This document shows positions 18,299-25,783 of a stretch of DNA of 64,000 nt, piece by piece. How positions within the stretch are numbered: position 1 is the first letter of the stretch; each line of letters begins with the position of its first letter. Position numbers and translations under genes: made by a program. The DNA is taken from contig NZ_CP071463.1 of NCBI RefSeq assembly GCF_017352095.1, positions 3,348,001-3,412,000 on the forward strand, given 5' to 3'. The notes under the pieces are model-generated. The model was not told the DNA's origin and made no database searches. It saw nothing but the letters and a program-made list of their open reading frames with translations. This stretch comes from Natrinema longum. Lineage in GTDB: Archaea > Halobacteriota > Halobacteria > Halobacteriales > Natrialbaceae.

Positions 18299-19339
18299 AT
18301 GAGTACGGAGACCAACGCGGACGCTGACGACGAATCGACTTCCAAATGCGGAGCCTCGAGCACGGAGAGCAGTGCCAGCGGGGCGAGCACCGATAGCTCG
18401 AGTAGCTGCGGTGCTTCGGGCAGTACCGACGACTCCAGCGGTTCCAAGTGCGGTGCGAGTTCGTCGAGTTCCTCCTCGTCCTCGAGTAGCTGCGGGGCCT
18501 CGAGTTCCGACGACGGCGGTTCGAACGAGAAGGAGGTCGGCTCGACGGTCGACGACTTCGACGCCGAGCCCGGCAAACTGAGCGCCGTCGGCCTCGGTCC
18601 CGGCCACCCGGAAGGGATGACCGACCGCGCGAAGACGGCGCTGCTCGAGGCCGAGCACATCGTCGGCTACACGACCTACATCGACCTCATTCCGGACGAG
18701 ATCACCGAAGCGGCCGACGAGCTGTACGACACGCCGATGTGTGGCGAAGTGTCGCGAACGGAGGAGGCCATCGACCGCGCGCTGGCGGGTAACGACGTCG
18801 CTATCGTCGGCAGCGGCGACCCCAACGTCTACGCGCTGGGCGGGCTCGCACTCGAGATCCTCGAGTCCAAGGGCGCGACGGCGTCGATGGTCGACTTCGA
18901 GGCCGTGCCGGGCGTCCCGGCGGCCCAGTCCTGTGCGGCTCGGCTGGGTGCCCCCCTCGTGAACGACACCGTCTCGATCTCGCTGTCGGACCACCTCGTC
19001 CCGATGCCGGAAATCGAGTCACGGCTCCACTCTGCGGCCAAGGAGTCCTTCACGATCACGATCTACAACCCGTGGAGCCGCAAGCGCCGGGAGAACTTCG
19101 AGAAGGCCTGCGAGATCCTCCTCGCACATCGCGACGAGGACACGCCCGTCGGCATCGTCCACGGTGCCGGCCGCGAGGACGAACAGGTGATGATCACCGA
19201 ACTCGGCGAACTCGAGGAGCTCGGCGAGAGCGAGATCATCGACATGACGACGACGATCGTCGTCGGCAACGAGGACACCTACGTCTGGGACGACCGGATG
19301 GTCACGCCTCGGGGCTACGAGACGAAGTACGACTACTGA
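18299..19339 (+). CDS. cbiH: Precorrin-3B C17-methyltransferase family protein (CbiH, copy 2) with Cys/Ser-rich N-terminus
   Basis: A 346-aa protein. The first 80 residues are a low-complexity Ser-rich tail with four copies of a (K/S)CGAS motif (Cys near residues 17, 37, 51 and 65). The methylase proper runs from about residue 92: KLSAVGLGPGHPEGMT, GSGDPNVYALGG (about 177-188), VPGVPAAQSCAARLGAPLVND and TTTIVVGNEDTYVWDDRMVTPRGY. The catalytic domain is of normal length. The Cys repeats could bind metal, possibly cobalt, or an Fe-S cluster (inference). It lies between the first CbiH and the ferredoxin gene (8-base gap), which suggests a shared redox or metal step. Confidence 0.88.
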   Translation: MSTETNADADDESTSKCGASSTESSASGASTDSSSSCGASGSTDDSSGSKCGASSSSSSSSSSSCGASSSDDGGSNEKEVGSTVDDFDAEPGKLSAVGLGPGHPEGMTDRAKTALLEAEHIVGYTTYIDLIPDEITEAADELYDTPMCGEVSRTEEAIDRALAGNDVAIVGSGDPNVYALGGLALEILESKGATASMVDFEAVPGVPAAQSCAARLGAPLVNDTVSISLSDHLVPMPEIESRLHSAAKESFTITIYNPWSRKRRENFEKACEILLAHRDEDTPVGIVHGAGREDEQVMITELGELEELGESEIIDMTTTIVVGNEDTYVWDDRMVTPRGYETKYDY

Positions 19340-19346
19340 GACTAGC

Positions 19347-19613
19347 ATGTCACGATACGAAGTCACCATCGAGAAGGACGCCTGCGACGGCATCTTCGCC
19401 TGCCTGACCCGCGACCCGCGATTCGTCGAGGGCGAGGACGGCCTCGCGACGATCGATCCCGGCGCGGATCCGGTCTACGACTGCGAGGGCGAAGTCACCG
19501 ACACCGAAGACCGGGTCGTCGCGACGTTCGACGACGACCGCATCGACGAAGCCCAGCAGGCCGCTGCGGCGTGCCCGACGGACGCGATCGTCGTCGAGGA
19601 GGTGGGCGAATGA
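19347..19613 (+). CDS. Small ferredoxin of the cobalamin cluster (probably 3Fe-4S)
   Basis: An 88-aa ferredoxin-like protein. The cluster motif reads CDGIFAC (residues 13-19), that is Cys-x2-Ile-x2-Cys, with the partner CPTDAI near 75. The middle Cys of the usual C-x2-C-x2-C is replaced by Ile, which in ferredoxins generally means a [3Fe-4S] cluster. One further Cys (YDCEGE, near 47) is not in a standard position. It probably feeds or takes electrons in corrin ring modification, perhaps with the adjacent CbiH (inference). Its stop overlaps the start of the next gene (ATGA at 19610-19613). Confidence 0.82.
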   Translation: MSRYEVTIEKDACDGIFACLTRDPRFVEGEDGLATIDPGADPVYDCEGEVTDTEDRVVATFDDDRIDEAQQAAAACPTDAIVVEEVGE

Positions 19614-20323
19614 GCGACGCGGAATCCGCGACCGAGATCGAGGTTCCGTCGGATCCGCTCGCCGGCCACGCCGCGACGGCGTACTTCTGGGGCCACGTCG
19701 CCGGTAGCGGGGACGTTTCAGATGATAGCATCGAGGTCGTCACCAACGACGAGGCGTCAGCACAGGTGCTCGCCGCGATCGCGGGCGGCGACCTCGAGCA
19801 CGACACGACCAGCCGCGAGTACGCCCACGACACGTCCATTACGCGAACCGAGGACGAGTACACGCTCTCGATCGGCACTGACGGAGGCGAAAGCGGCGAG
19901 AACGAGGATGGCGGTCTGCTCGGTCGCAGCGGCGCGCTCGGGCTCCCCGTCGACGGCCGCGGCAACTACCGCTTCGGCGCGTTCTCGAACTACGATCGGG
20001 AACTGCTCCGGGGGCTGCTCGAGGGCTGTGGCACCATCTGTTTCAAATCCTCGAGTGGCACGGTCGGCATCTCCTTCGTCCACGACGACGCGGACCTGCT
20101 CGACCTCGCGCAGGACCTGATCGCGGAGTGCCCCGTCGATGCTCCGATGGGTGAGCTCTCGGAGACGTCCTCGGGTGGCTACTGGTTCGGCGTCGACGAC
20201 GCCGCCGCGCCCGCCTTCGGCACGTGGCTCTACGAGAACTGCGAGGAGACGGGCCTGTTCGCGCCGAGTCGCCGCCGCAAGCTCGAGCGGAGCCTCGAGC
20301 AGGCCGAGGCATACGACGAGTAG
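19610..20323 (+). CDS. Haloarchaeal cobalamin-cluster protein with LAGLIDADG-like C-terminal half
   Basis: A 237-aa acidic protein. The C-terminal half (about 125-237) looks like a homing-endonuclease LAGLIDADG fold: LLRGLLEGCGTICFKSSSG resembles the first helix-turn-strand (L-A-G-L-hydrophobic-D-G-D-G-S-I), then FVHDDADLLDLAQDLI and a closing basic helix SRRRKLERSLEQAEAY. The acidic residues of a nuclease active site are not preserved (Glu-Gly-Cys-Gly in place of Asp-Gly-Asp-Gly), so catalysis on DNA is unlikely. Relatives in haloarchaea are listed as cobalamin biosynthesis proteins by location only. It begins in the ferredoxin stop and ends 30 bases before cbiX. Confidence 0.8.
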   Translation: MSDAESATEIEVPSDPLAGHAATAYFWGHVAGSGDVSDDSIEVVTNDEASAQVLAAIAGGDLEHDTTSREYAHDTSITRTEDEYTLSIGTDGGESGENEDGGLLGRSGALGLPVDGRGNYRFGAFSNYDRELLRGLLEGCGTICFKSSSGTVGISFVHDDADLLDLAQDLIAECPVDAPMGELSETSSGGYWFGVDDAAAPAFGTWLYENCEETGLFAPSRRRKLERSLEQAEAYDE

Positions 20324-20353
20324 CCAACCGAACGATCGAGACATCCGATACAG

Positions 20354-21586
20354 ATGAGTACACCCGACCAGACCACACACGCATCCACAGCCGGGTTCGA
20401 CGACGAGGCCGTCCTCCTGATCGGCCACGGTTCCCGGCGCGAGAAGTCCAACGAACAGGTCCGCGAACTGGCCGCCGACCTCGAGTCGCGGCTGGGAATC
20501 CCCGTCGACGCCGCGTTCCTCGAGCTCGCGGAGCCGGCGCTCGACGAGGCCTTCGCCCAGCTCGCACCCGTCACCTCGCAGGTGACGGTCGTCCACTGTG
20601 CGCTGTTCGCCGCGAGCCACGTCAAGAACGACGTGCCCCTGGCGATCGAGCAGGCCCGCGCCGAACACGACCTCGAGATCAACAACGGCGCACACCTCGG
20701 CGTCCACCCCGCGATCCTCGATCTGCTCGACGATCGCGCCGCAGCCGTCGAGGGCAAACTGGGCGTCGACCGCGAGGAGAGCGAGGTCGCGGTCGTGGTC
20801 TGTGGCCGCGGCTCGAGCGATCCGGACGCCAACGGCGACGTGCACAAGCTGGCCCGCCTGCTGTTCGAGGGTCGCGAGTTCGACCGCGTGGAGGCCTCCT
20901 TTATCGGCGTCACGGAGCCGACGCTCGAAGACACCTTACACGGACTCTCGAAGCACCGCCCCGACGCGGTCGTCGTCCTGCCGTACATGCTCGGCGACGG
21001 CGTCCTCACCCAGCGGGTTCGGGACTGGACGGCCGAATTCGACGACGAGTACCCCTACGTCGACGCGCTGGCCGGGGATCCGCTCGGGACCGACTCCCGA
21101 CTGCTCGACGTCTTCGCCGACCGCTGGCAGGAGGCGCGGACTGACAGCGTCTCCATGTCCTGTGACACGTGCAAGTACAAGGTCGACCTCGAGGGCTACG
21201 AGGAGGACGTCGGCGGCGCGCGGGCCATGCTCCGCGCGCTGGCCCACCAGGAGGCCCACGCCGACCGCGACGATATCGACGAGGAACCCGACAGCCACGA
21301 CGCGCCGGAAAAACACGTCGCGGTCTGTACCAACCAGACGTGTGCCAAGATGGGGTCGCCGGCGGTCCTCGAGCGTCTGCGCCAGGAGGTGCGGGACTCC
21401 GAGCACTGCGACGCCCGCATCACGCGCTCGTCCTGTCTGGGTCGCTGTGGCGACGGCCCGATGGTCGCGGTCTACCCCGACGGGGTCTGGTACGGCGGCG
21501 TCGAGGACGACGACGCGGAACGGATCGTGGGCGACCACCTCGATCGGGACCGCATCGTCAGCGAACTCGTCGATCAGACGCTGTAA
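20354..21586 (+). CDS. cbiX: Sirohydrochlorin cobaltochelatase CbiX with C-terminal 2Fe-2S ferredoxin-like domain
   Basis: A 410-aa protein of three parts. Two tandem CbiX halves: residues 16-140 with VLLIGHGSRREKSNEQVREL, and 145-260 with VVVCGRGSSDPDANGDVHKL and LPYMLGDGVLTQRVRDW. The catalytic His of GHGS is kept in the first half and is Arg in the second (GRGS). Next comes SCDTCKYKVDLEGYE (near 265-280) with a C-x2-C pair. The C-terminal domain (about 318-410) has CTNQTC and CLGRC spaced like thioredoxin-fold [2Fe-2S] ferredoxins. CbiX inserts Co2+ into sirohydrochlorin at the start of the anaerobic pathway; the fused cluster may sense redox or iron (inference). Confidence 0.9.
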   Translation: MSTPDQTTHASTAGFDDEAVLLIGHGSRREKSNEQVRELAADLESRLGIPVDAAFLELAEPALDEAFAQLAPVTSQVTVVHCALFAASHVKNDVPLAIEQARAEHDLEINNGAHLGVHPAILDLLDDRAAAVEGKLGVDREESEVAVVVCGRGSSDPDANGDVHKLARLLFEGREFDRVEASFIGVTEPTLEDTLHGLSKHRPDAVVVLPYMLGDGVLTQRVRDWTAEFDDEYPYVDALAGDPLGTDSRLLDVFADRWQEARTDSVSMSCDTCKYKVDLEGYEEDVGGARAMLRALAHQEAHADRDDIDEEPDSHDAPEKHVAVCTNQTCAKMGSPAVLERLRQEVRDSEHCDARITRSSCLGRCGDGPMVAVYPDGVWYGGVEDDDAERIVGDHLDRDRIVSELVDQTL

Positions 21587-21629
21587 CGCCGCTCCGAAAC
21601 ACACGAACGAAAAATCACTACATCCAACC

Positions 21630-22001
21630 ATGAGCTGCTACGAAATCGAAGCGCTACGACTCGGATTGATGACCGTCCTCGGCGTCGGGGACGATAGCAC
21701 CCGCGATCACGCGGAGAAGGAACTCGAGGGCCATCTCGACGGCCCGATCAAGGGCCTCGCGGAGGCCGACAGCCTCGCGGCGATCGAGCGCCACCTCGAT
21801 GCCGCGCTAGTCGACCTCGAGGAGGAGGTCGCCGCGATGGACAGCGACGACCCCGAGTACGACTACACGCGGGGACGGCTGTTGGCGGTCCGCGACGCCG
21901 AGCGAGCGGTTCAGCGATTGAGCGTGCAGGGCGAGAGCATCGTCGACGGACTCGGCGACGCCCACGACACCCTCCACGAGACCTTCCCAGTAGAGGAGTA
22001 A
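21630..22001 (+). CDS. DUF3209 family protein
   Basis: A 123-aa, mostly helical acidic protein. The N-terminus SCYEIEALRLGLMTVLGV (residues 2-19) with its Cys and His/Glu-rich helices is typical of DUF3209, a haloarchaeal family regularly found beside cobalamin genes. No catalytic motif is clear. It lies 43 bases after cbiX and 2 bases before the beta-propeller gene, so it is probably part of the same transcript. A helper role in cobalt handling is inference from context. Confidence 0.8.
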   Translation: MSCYEIEALRLGLMTVLGVGDDSTRDHAEKELEGHLDGPIKGLAEADSLAAIERHLDAALVDLEEEVAAMDSDDPEYDYTRGRLLAVRDAERAVQRLSVQGESIVDGLGDAHDTLHETFPVEE

Positions 22002-22003
22002 CC

Positions 22004-23287
22004 ATGGTCGACACTGCCGATACCGAACGCGACCGGCCCCTCGAGTTCCGGTCGGTCCCGCTCGGCGAGATCGAAACGGCCCGCAGCCGCCATATGTGGA
22101 CCCGATCGGCGGTCGAGGTGGCGGAGTCCGGAAATCTCGTCGTGACCGGCGAGTGGGACGGCACCGTCACCGCCCGCGATGCCGACTCGCTCGAGGCCCG
22201 GTGGACGGTCGAGCATCCGGATCACGCGGTCGGCATCGCGTCGCTCGAGGGAGGGTCGAGTGACGACGGCGATGAAACGATCGTCGTCGCCGGCCGGGGC
22301 GAGTCCGGGACGATCGCTGCCTACGACGCCGCGACGGGCGACCGGCGCTGGCGGTACGACACCGTCGAGGACCTCGGCGAGGCGGTCAAAGACACCGTCT
22401 TCTACCTGCCCTACGTCGTCGCCCTCGAGAGCGGAGCGGATGGCCGTCTGTACGCTGCGGCGCGACGGTACGAACGCGACGGCGAGATCCGACGGTGGCA
22501 CAGCACGGTCTACGCGTTCGCCGCCGACGGCTCGGTCCGCTGGACTGCCGAGACCGACGCCTCGCCGATCGCGCTCGATCTCGACGCCGACGGCGAGCGC
22601 CTCGCGGTCGGCTACAACCGCTGTATGGGCGATCACGACACCGGGCTCGTCGTTCTCGAGGCCGCATCGGGCGATCCGCTGTGGAGCTGGGATCCCGGAA
22701 CGGAAGGCGACCGCCGCGTCGGCGACGTCTCCTTCGACGGGGAGTCGATCGCGGTCTCGAGTCACGGCGACAAACGCGGCTACCTGCTGGGGCCCGGCGG
22801 TGCCGAGCGCTGGCGCGTCGACCTCGCGGTCGAGACCGAACTCGAGGACGAGACGCTGTACGCCTACCCGAACCACGCCTACGCGGACGACGGTCGCGTG
22901 GCGTTCGTGACCGGCAACACCTACGCGGTCGAGAGCCGCGAGACGGAGCGTCGTCATCCGAACGAACACCGGATCGCCGCGTTCGACGCCGACGGTGCCC
23001 TCCTGTGGGACGATGAGGTTCGCGGCTTCGTCCACGGCCTCGCCGCCGACGGGGGGCGACTCGTCGCTCCCTGTGCCCAGAACTTCCGCGTTCGCGACCC
23101 GGATACCCACGCCGTCCGCTGGTTCGACCTCGAGTCCGGTGCGAGCGCCACCGAGCGCCTCGACGGAATCGCGACGGCGGCCGCTGTCGAGGGCGAAACG
23201 GTCGCAGCCATCGAGGAACCCGTCGCATACCACGACGAGGGCGAGACGCGCGGCGAGTACGCACTTCGGGTCGGGTCGCTCGAGTAG
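22004..23287 (+). CDS. PQQ/BamB-like beta-propeller protein of the cobalamin cluster
   Basis: A 427-aa protein without signal peptide or lipobox, so probably cytoplasmic. Propeller blades recur at intervals of about 45-50 residues: VTGEWDGTVTARDADSLEAR (about 48-67), VVAGRGESGTIAAYDAATGD (about 104-123), VYAFAADGSVRWTAE and IAAFDADGALLWDDE. The final repeats end in an acidic closing strand. Only 2 bases separate it from the DUF3209 gene. In other haloarchaea propellers of this kind also accompany cob/cbi genes, but I know of no defined function; a scaffold is possible. Confidence 0.8.
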   Translation: MVDTADTERDRPLEFRSVPLGEIETARSRHMWTRSAVEVAESGNLVVTGEWDGTVTARDADSLEARWTVEHPDHAVGIASLEGGSSDDGDETIVVAGRGESGTIAAYDAATGDRRWRYDTVEDLGEAVKDTVFYLPYVVALESGADGRLYAAARRYERDGEIRRWHSTVYAFAADGSVRWTAETDASPIALDLDADGERLAVGYNRCMGDHDTGLVVLEAASGDPLWSWDPGTEGDRRVGDVSFDGESIAVSSHGDKRGYLLGPGGAERWRVDLAVETELEDETLYAYPNHAYADDGRVAFVTGNTYAVESRETERRHPNEHRIAAFDADGALLWDDEVRGFVHGLAADGGRLVAPCAQNFRVRDPDTHAVRWFDLESGASATERLDGIATAAAVEGETVAAIEEPVAYHDEGETRGEYALRVGSLE

Positions 23288-23390
23288 CGCCGTCGATCGG
23301 TCGTTTTCGCGGACGATCCCCGGCGAGTTGGCTAGTCGCATACGCAAGGCCAACCCCCACAACGCTCACGAGCGTCCGTGTTCCCGTATA

Positions 23391-24455
23391 ATGACCGAGA
23401 GTTCTGCACGCGACGGCCGCGAGGTGCGTTCCGATCCGGGGCGGGTCGAACGCTCCTCGAGCCGTCTCGACGAAACCGAGCGGACGACGGGACCGCCACG
23501 CCGGGTGATGACCGACGGCGGACGGGCGGAGATGGCGGAGTCCGACGACCAGCCCGAGGACGCGAGCGACGCCGACGTGGCCCCCGAGGAAGCGGACGCC
23601 GACGCCGAGGAAGGGGTGGCAGACCCTGCCGAAAGCGAGGAGACCCAGGGAGGGGAAGACGAATCCGAAGGCGCAGTCGAAAGCGAAGACGAGGACGAAA
23701 AGGAGGATACCGAGGAAGAAACCGGGGCCACGGAAGGAGAAGACGAAACGGAAGCCGAGGAGGAGGGCGAAGAAGCTGAAACGGAAGAAGAGGACGCCGA
23801 CGGCGAGGAAGACGAGTACCACGTCGAAGACGCCGAAGACGTCTACCAGGACGACGAAACGGCCGGCGTCCTCCACCTCGACCTCGACGGCCTCTTCCTG
23901 GATCTGCTCGGCCTCGAGGTGAACCTGAATCCGGTCACGCTCGACGTCTCGGCACGACCCGGCGGAAACAACCTGCTCGGGAACTTGCTATCGGCAGTCA
24001 CGGGACTTCTCGACGGTCCCAGCGCCCTGCTGGACAAGGTCCAGTCGCTACTGGGCAAGCCAAAAGAGTTGTTCAGGTCCCTGGTTAGCAAGCCAAAAGA
24101 GCTGCTCAGCAACGCGCTTGGAAAGCCCAGAGAGTGGCTCAGTGGACTCTTTGGCGGTGACGCTGGCGAACCGTCGGAGACCGACAAACCGGACGCCGAG
24201 GAAGCGGAACCAGCAGCAGCCGACGACGAGGAAGCGGAACCGAGCGAGGGCGACGAGACGCCGGGTCGCATCTCCAGGGCAGCCAGCTGGCTCAGAGGGA
24301 CGCTGTCCGGGCTCGTTCCCAGCTTCCCGACCGAGGAGATCGTGGCGATGATCGTCAGCGAAGTGATCGAACAGCTAATCGAACGACTCGAGCCGGATCG
24401 TGAGGAAGAGGCCGGCGGACAGGCGGAGCCGTCACAGGCGGAGGCATCATCATGA
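23391..24455 (+). CDS. Acidic protein 1: LLG-x-VNL motif and three 11-residue amphipathic repeats
   Basis: A 354-aa protein; starts at 23508 or 23532 are also possible. Residues 48-155 are a low-complexity Glu/Asp tract. A hydrophobic block at about 160-215 reads LDLDGLFLDLLGLEVNLNPV and then GNNLLGNLLSAVTGLLDG, a motif I recall from many uncharacterised bacterial and haloarchaeal proteins. Then follow three tandem 11-mers (KPKELFRSLVS, KPKELLSNALG, KPREWLSGLFG) at 223-255, an amphipathic pattern like lipid-surface proteins. A second acidic linker and a helical C-terminal segment (about 290-345) end the protein. No signal peptide. It overlaps the next gene by 4 bases. Function unknown. Confidence 0.72.
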   Translation: MTESSARDGREVRSDPGRVERSSSRLDETERTTGPPRRVMTDGGRAEMAESDDQPEDASDADVAPEEADADAEEGVADPAESEETQGGEDESEGAVESEDEDEKEDTEEETGATEGEDETEAEEEGEEAETEEEDADGEEDEYHVEDAEDVYQDDETAGVLHLDLDGLFLDLLGLEVNLNPVTLDVSARPGGNNLLGNLLSAVTGLLDGPSALLDKVQSLLGKPKELFRSLVSKPKELLSNALGKPREWLSGLFGGDAGEPSETDKPDAEEAEPAAADDEEAEPSEGDETPGRISRAASWLRGTLSGLVPSFPTEEIVAMIVSEVIEQLIERLEPDREEEAGGQAEPSQAEASS

Positions 24456-24901
24456 GCGACGATTCAATCACACAGCGGATCGATACCGAAAAGATCACCG
24501 AAAACGTCGACGTCGACGAACTGGTCGAGGGCACCCAGTGGGAAGAGGAGATCGACGGGGACAAACCTCTCGGAGAGGCGCTTGGCGGACAGATCGGCGC
24601 GATTCTCGGACGAGCGATCGGCGAATCCCTCGGGCGAACGATCGGGAATATGGTCGTCGACGAACTCCTCAGTTCCGGCGACGAGGACGAGGAGGAAGGC
24701 GAGGAGGCCGCCGAGGAAGGCGAGGAAACGACTGAGGAAGGCGAGGGAGCGGACGAAGAGGCTACCGAAGCGGACGAGCCCGAGACCGAAGGGGACGACG
24801 AGAGCGGCGAAGGTGAGGCCCAAGACGACTCCCAACCGGGCGAGGAAGGCGAAGCATCGGCGGACGAAGAATCGGAGCAGGCGTCCGACGCCGAGGAGTA
24901 A
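24452..24901 (+). CDS. Acidic protein 2: regular glycine-zipper protein
   Basis: A 149-aa protein. Gly occurs at every fourth position from 41 to 65 (41, 45, 49, 53, 57, 61, 65) within LGEALGGQIGAILGRAIGES and the residues that follow, a textbook GxxxG zipper that packs helices tightly, often in or on membranes. Residues 77-149 are almost pure Glu/Asp/Gly/Ala low complexity. The start ATG overlaps the stop of acidic protein 1 (ATGA at 24452-24455), so the two are coupled. Function unknown; membrane-curving, pore-like or granule-coating roles all fit the pattern. Confidence 0.72.
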   Translation: MSDDSITQRIDTEKITENVDVDELVEGTQWEEEIDGDKPLGEALGGQIGAILGRAIGESLGRTIGNMVVDELLSSGDEDEEEGEEAAEEGEETTEEGEGADEEATEADEPETEGDDESGEGEAQDDSQPGEEGEASADEESEQASDAEE

Positions 24902-24945
24902 CACCGTGATGCAGCACACGCTCTCGCTCGACGACCCGGCTCGAG

Positions 24946-25713
24946 GTGGTTGCCGTGAGTGACGGATCCGGACTGAAGGGGATGGTGGCCAACGAGGTGA
25001 GCAATCAACTCGACGTCACCGATATGCTCGGCGACGGGCCTATCGAGGACAGCATCGACGGCGGCGAGGTCGGCGCAGCGGTCGGTCGACAGTTCGGCGA
25101 ACAGTTCGGCCGCGAGGTCGGGGCGGCGGTCGGCCGAGAAGTCCACGAGACGATCGCCGAAGGCGTCGACGAGGGGAAAGGACTCGGCGAGATCAGAACC
25201 GAAGTATCGGCGGCGATTCGGGACGCTCTCGAGGACTCGGTCTCGGAGATCACGGGTCGCGATTCGCTCGAGTCGGTAGCCAGGAGTGTGACCGACGGCA
25301 ACAGCGTCGAGGGACTTCTCGATAGCATCGGGGGCGACGGACGCGACGAACCTACGGAAGACGAGTCGGAGAGCGATTCGCAGGCGGCACCCGAGGAGGA
25401 CGTGTCCGAGAGCGACGCCGACGGTGAAGACGAGACGGCTGCAGCCGAGCAGGAAGCGACGGAAGCCGAGGCGTCCGACGAGGCCGAGGCGGAGCCGTCG
25501 ATGGACGACCTCGAGGGCCTCAGGACGGACACCCTCGAGGACTTCCTCGGGGTGATGTCCTACAGCGACTTGCAGTCGGTCGCGAAGGACGTCGGCGTGA
25601 AGGCGAACCTCAGCCGGGAGGAGATGACCGAGGCGATCATCGGTGCAGTGATCGACGAGGAGGGCGACGACGACTCGGACTCGGAGTCAGAAGCCGAGGC
25701 AACAGCCGAGTAG
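24946..25713 (+). CDS. Acidic protein 3: glycine zipper plus SAP/HeH-like C-terminal module
   Basis: A 255-aa protein with a GTG start at 24946 (an in-frame GTG at 24955 is also possible). Gly appears every four residues from 43 to 63 (VGAAVGRQFGEQFGREVGAA), matching the neighbour's zipper. Residues 80-115 continue as amphipathic helix; 125-185 is acidic low complexity. The C-terminus (about 187-238) has SYSDLQSVAKDVGVKANLSR and a following TEAII helix, close to SAP/HeH or Rho-N-like helix-extension-helix modules that bind nucleic acid. This joins a membrane-type zipper to a possible DNA- or RNA-binding tail. Function unknown. Confidence 0.7.
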   Translation: MVAVSDGSGLKGMVANEVSNQLDVTDMLGDGPIEDSIDGGEVGAAVGRQFGEQFGREVGAAVGREVHETIAEGVDEGKGLGEIRTEVSAAIRDALEDSVSEITGRDSLESVARSVTDGNSVEGLLDSIGGDGRDEPTEDESESDSQAAPEEDVSESDADGEDETAAAEQEATEAEASDEAEAEPSMDDLEGLRTDTLEDFLGVMSYSDLQSVAKDVGVKANLSREEMTEAIIGAVIDEEGDDDSDSESEAEATAE

Positions 25714-25783
25714 TCGACCGACAGGTCCCTCCCCATCACGGGTAGCGGGACCGACGCTGGTGTAGTCATACCACGAGACAGCT

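Noticed and set aside
18340-18520. Repetitive TCGAGT/TCC tract as a possible DNA repeat element
   Set aside because: It is explained by Ser codons in the low-complexity tail of the second CbiH; no regular DNA unit is kept.
17357-18994. Long minus-strand open frame of about 545 codons across the two CbiH genes
   Set aside because: It is antisense to two well-supported genes, rich in Arg/Val/Asp repeats, and has no recognisable domain.
23550-23830. GAGGAAG-rich tract as a possible microsatellite
   Set aside because: It follows the Glu/Asp codons of acidic protein 1 without a constant repeat unit.
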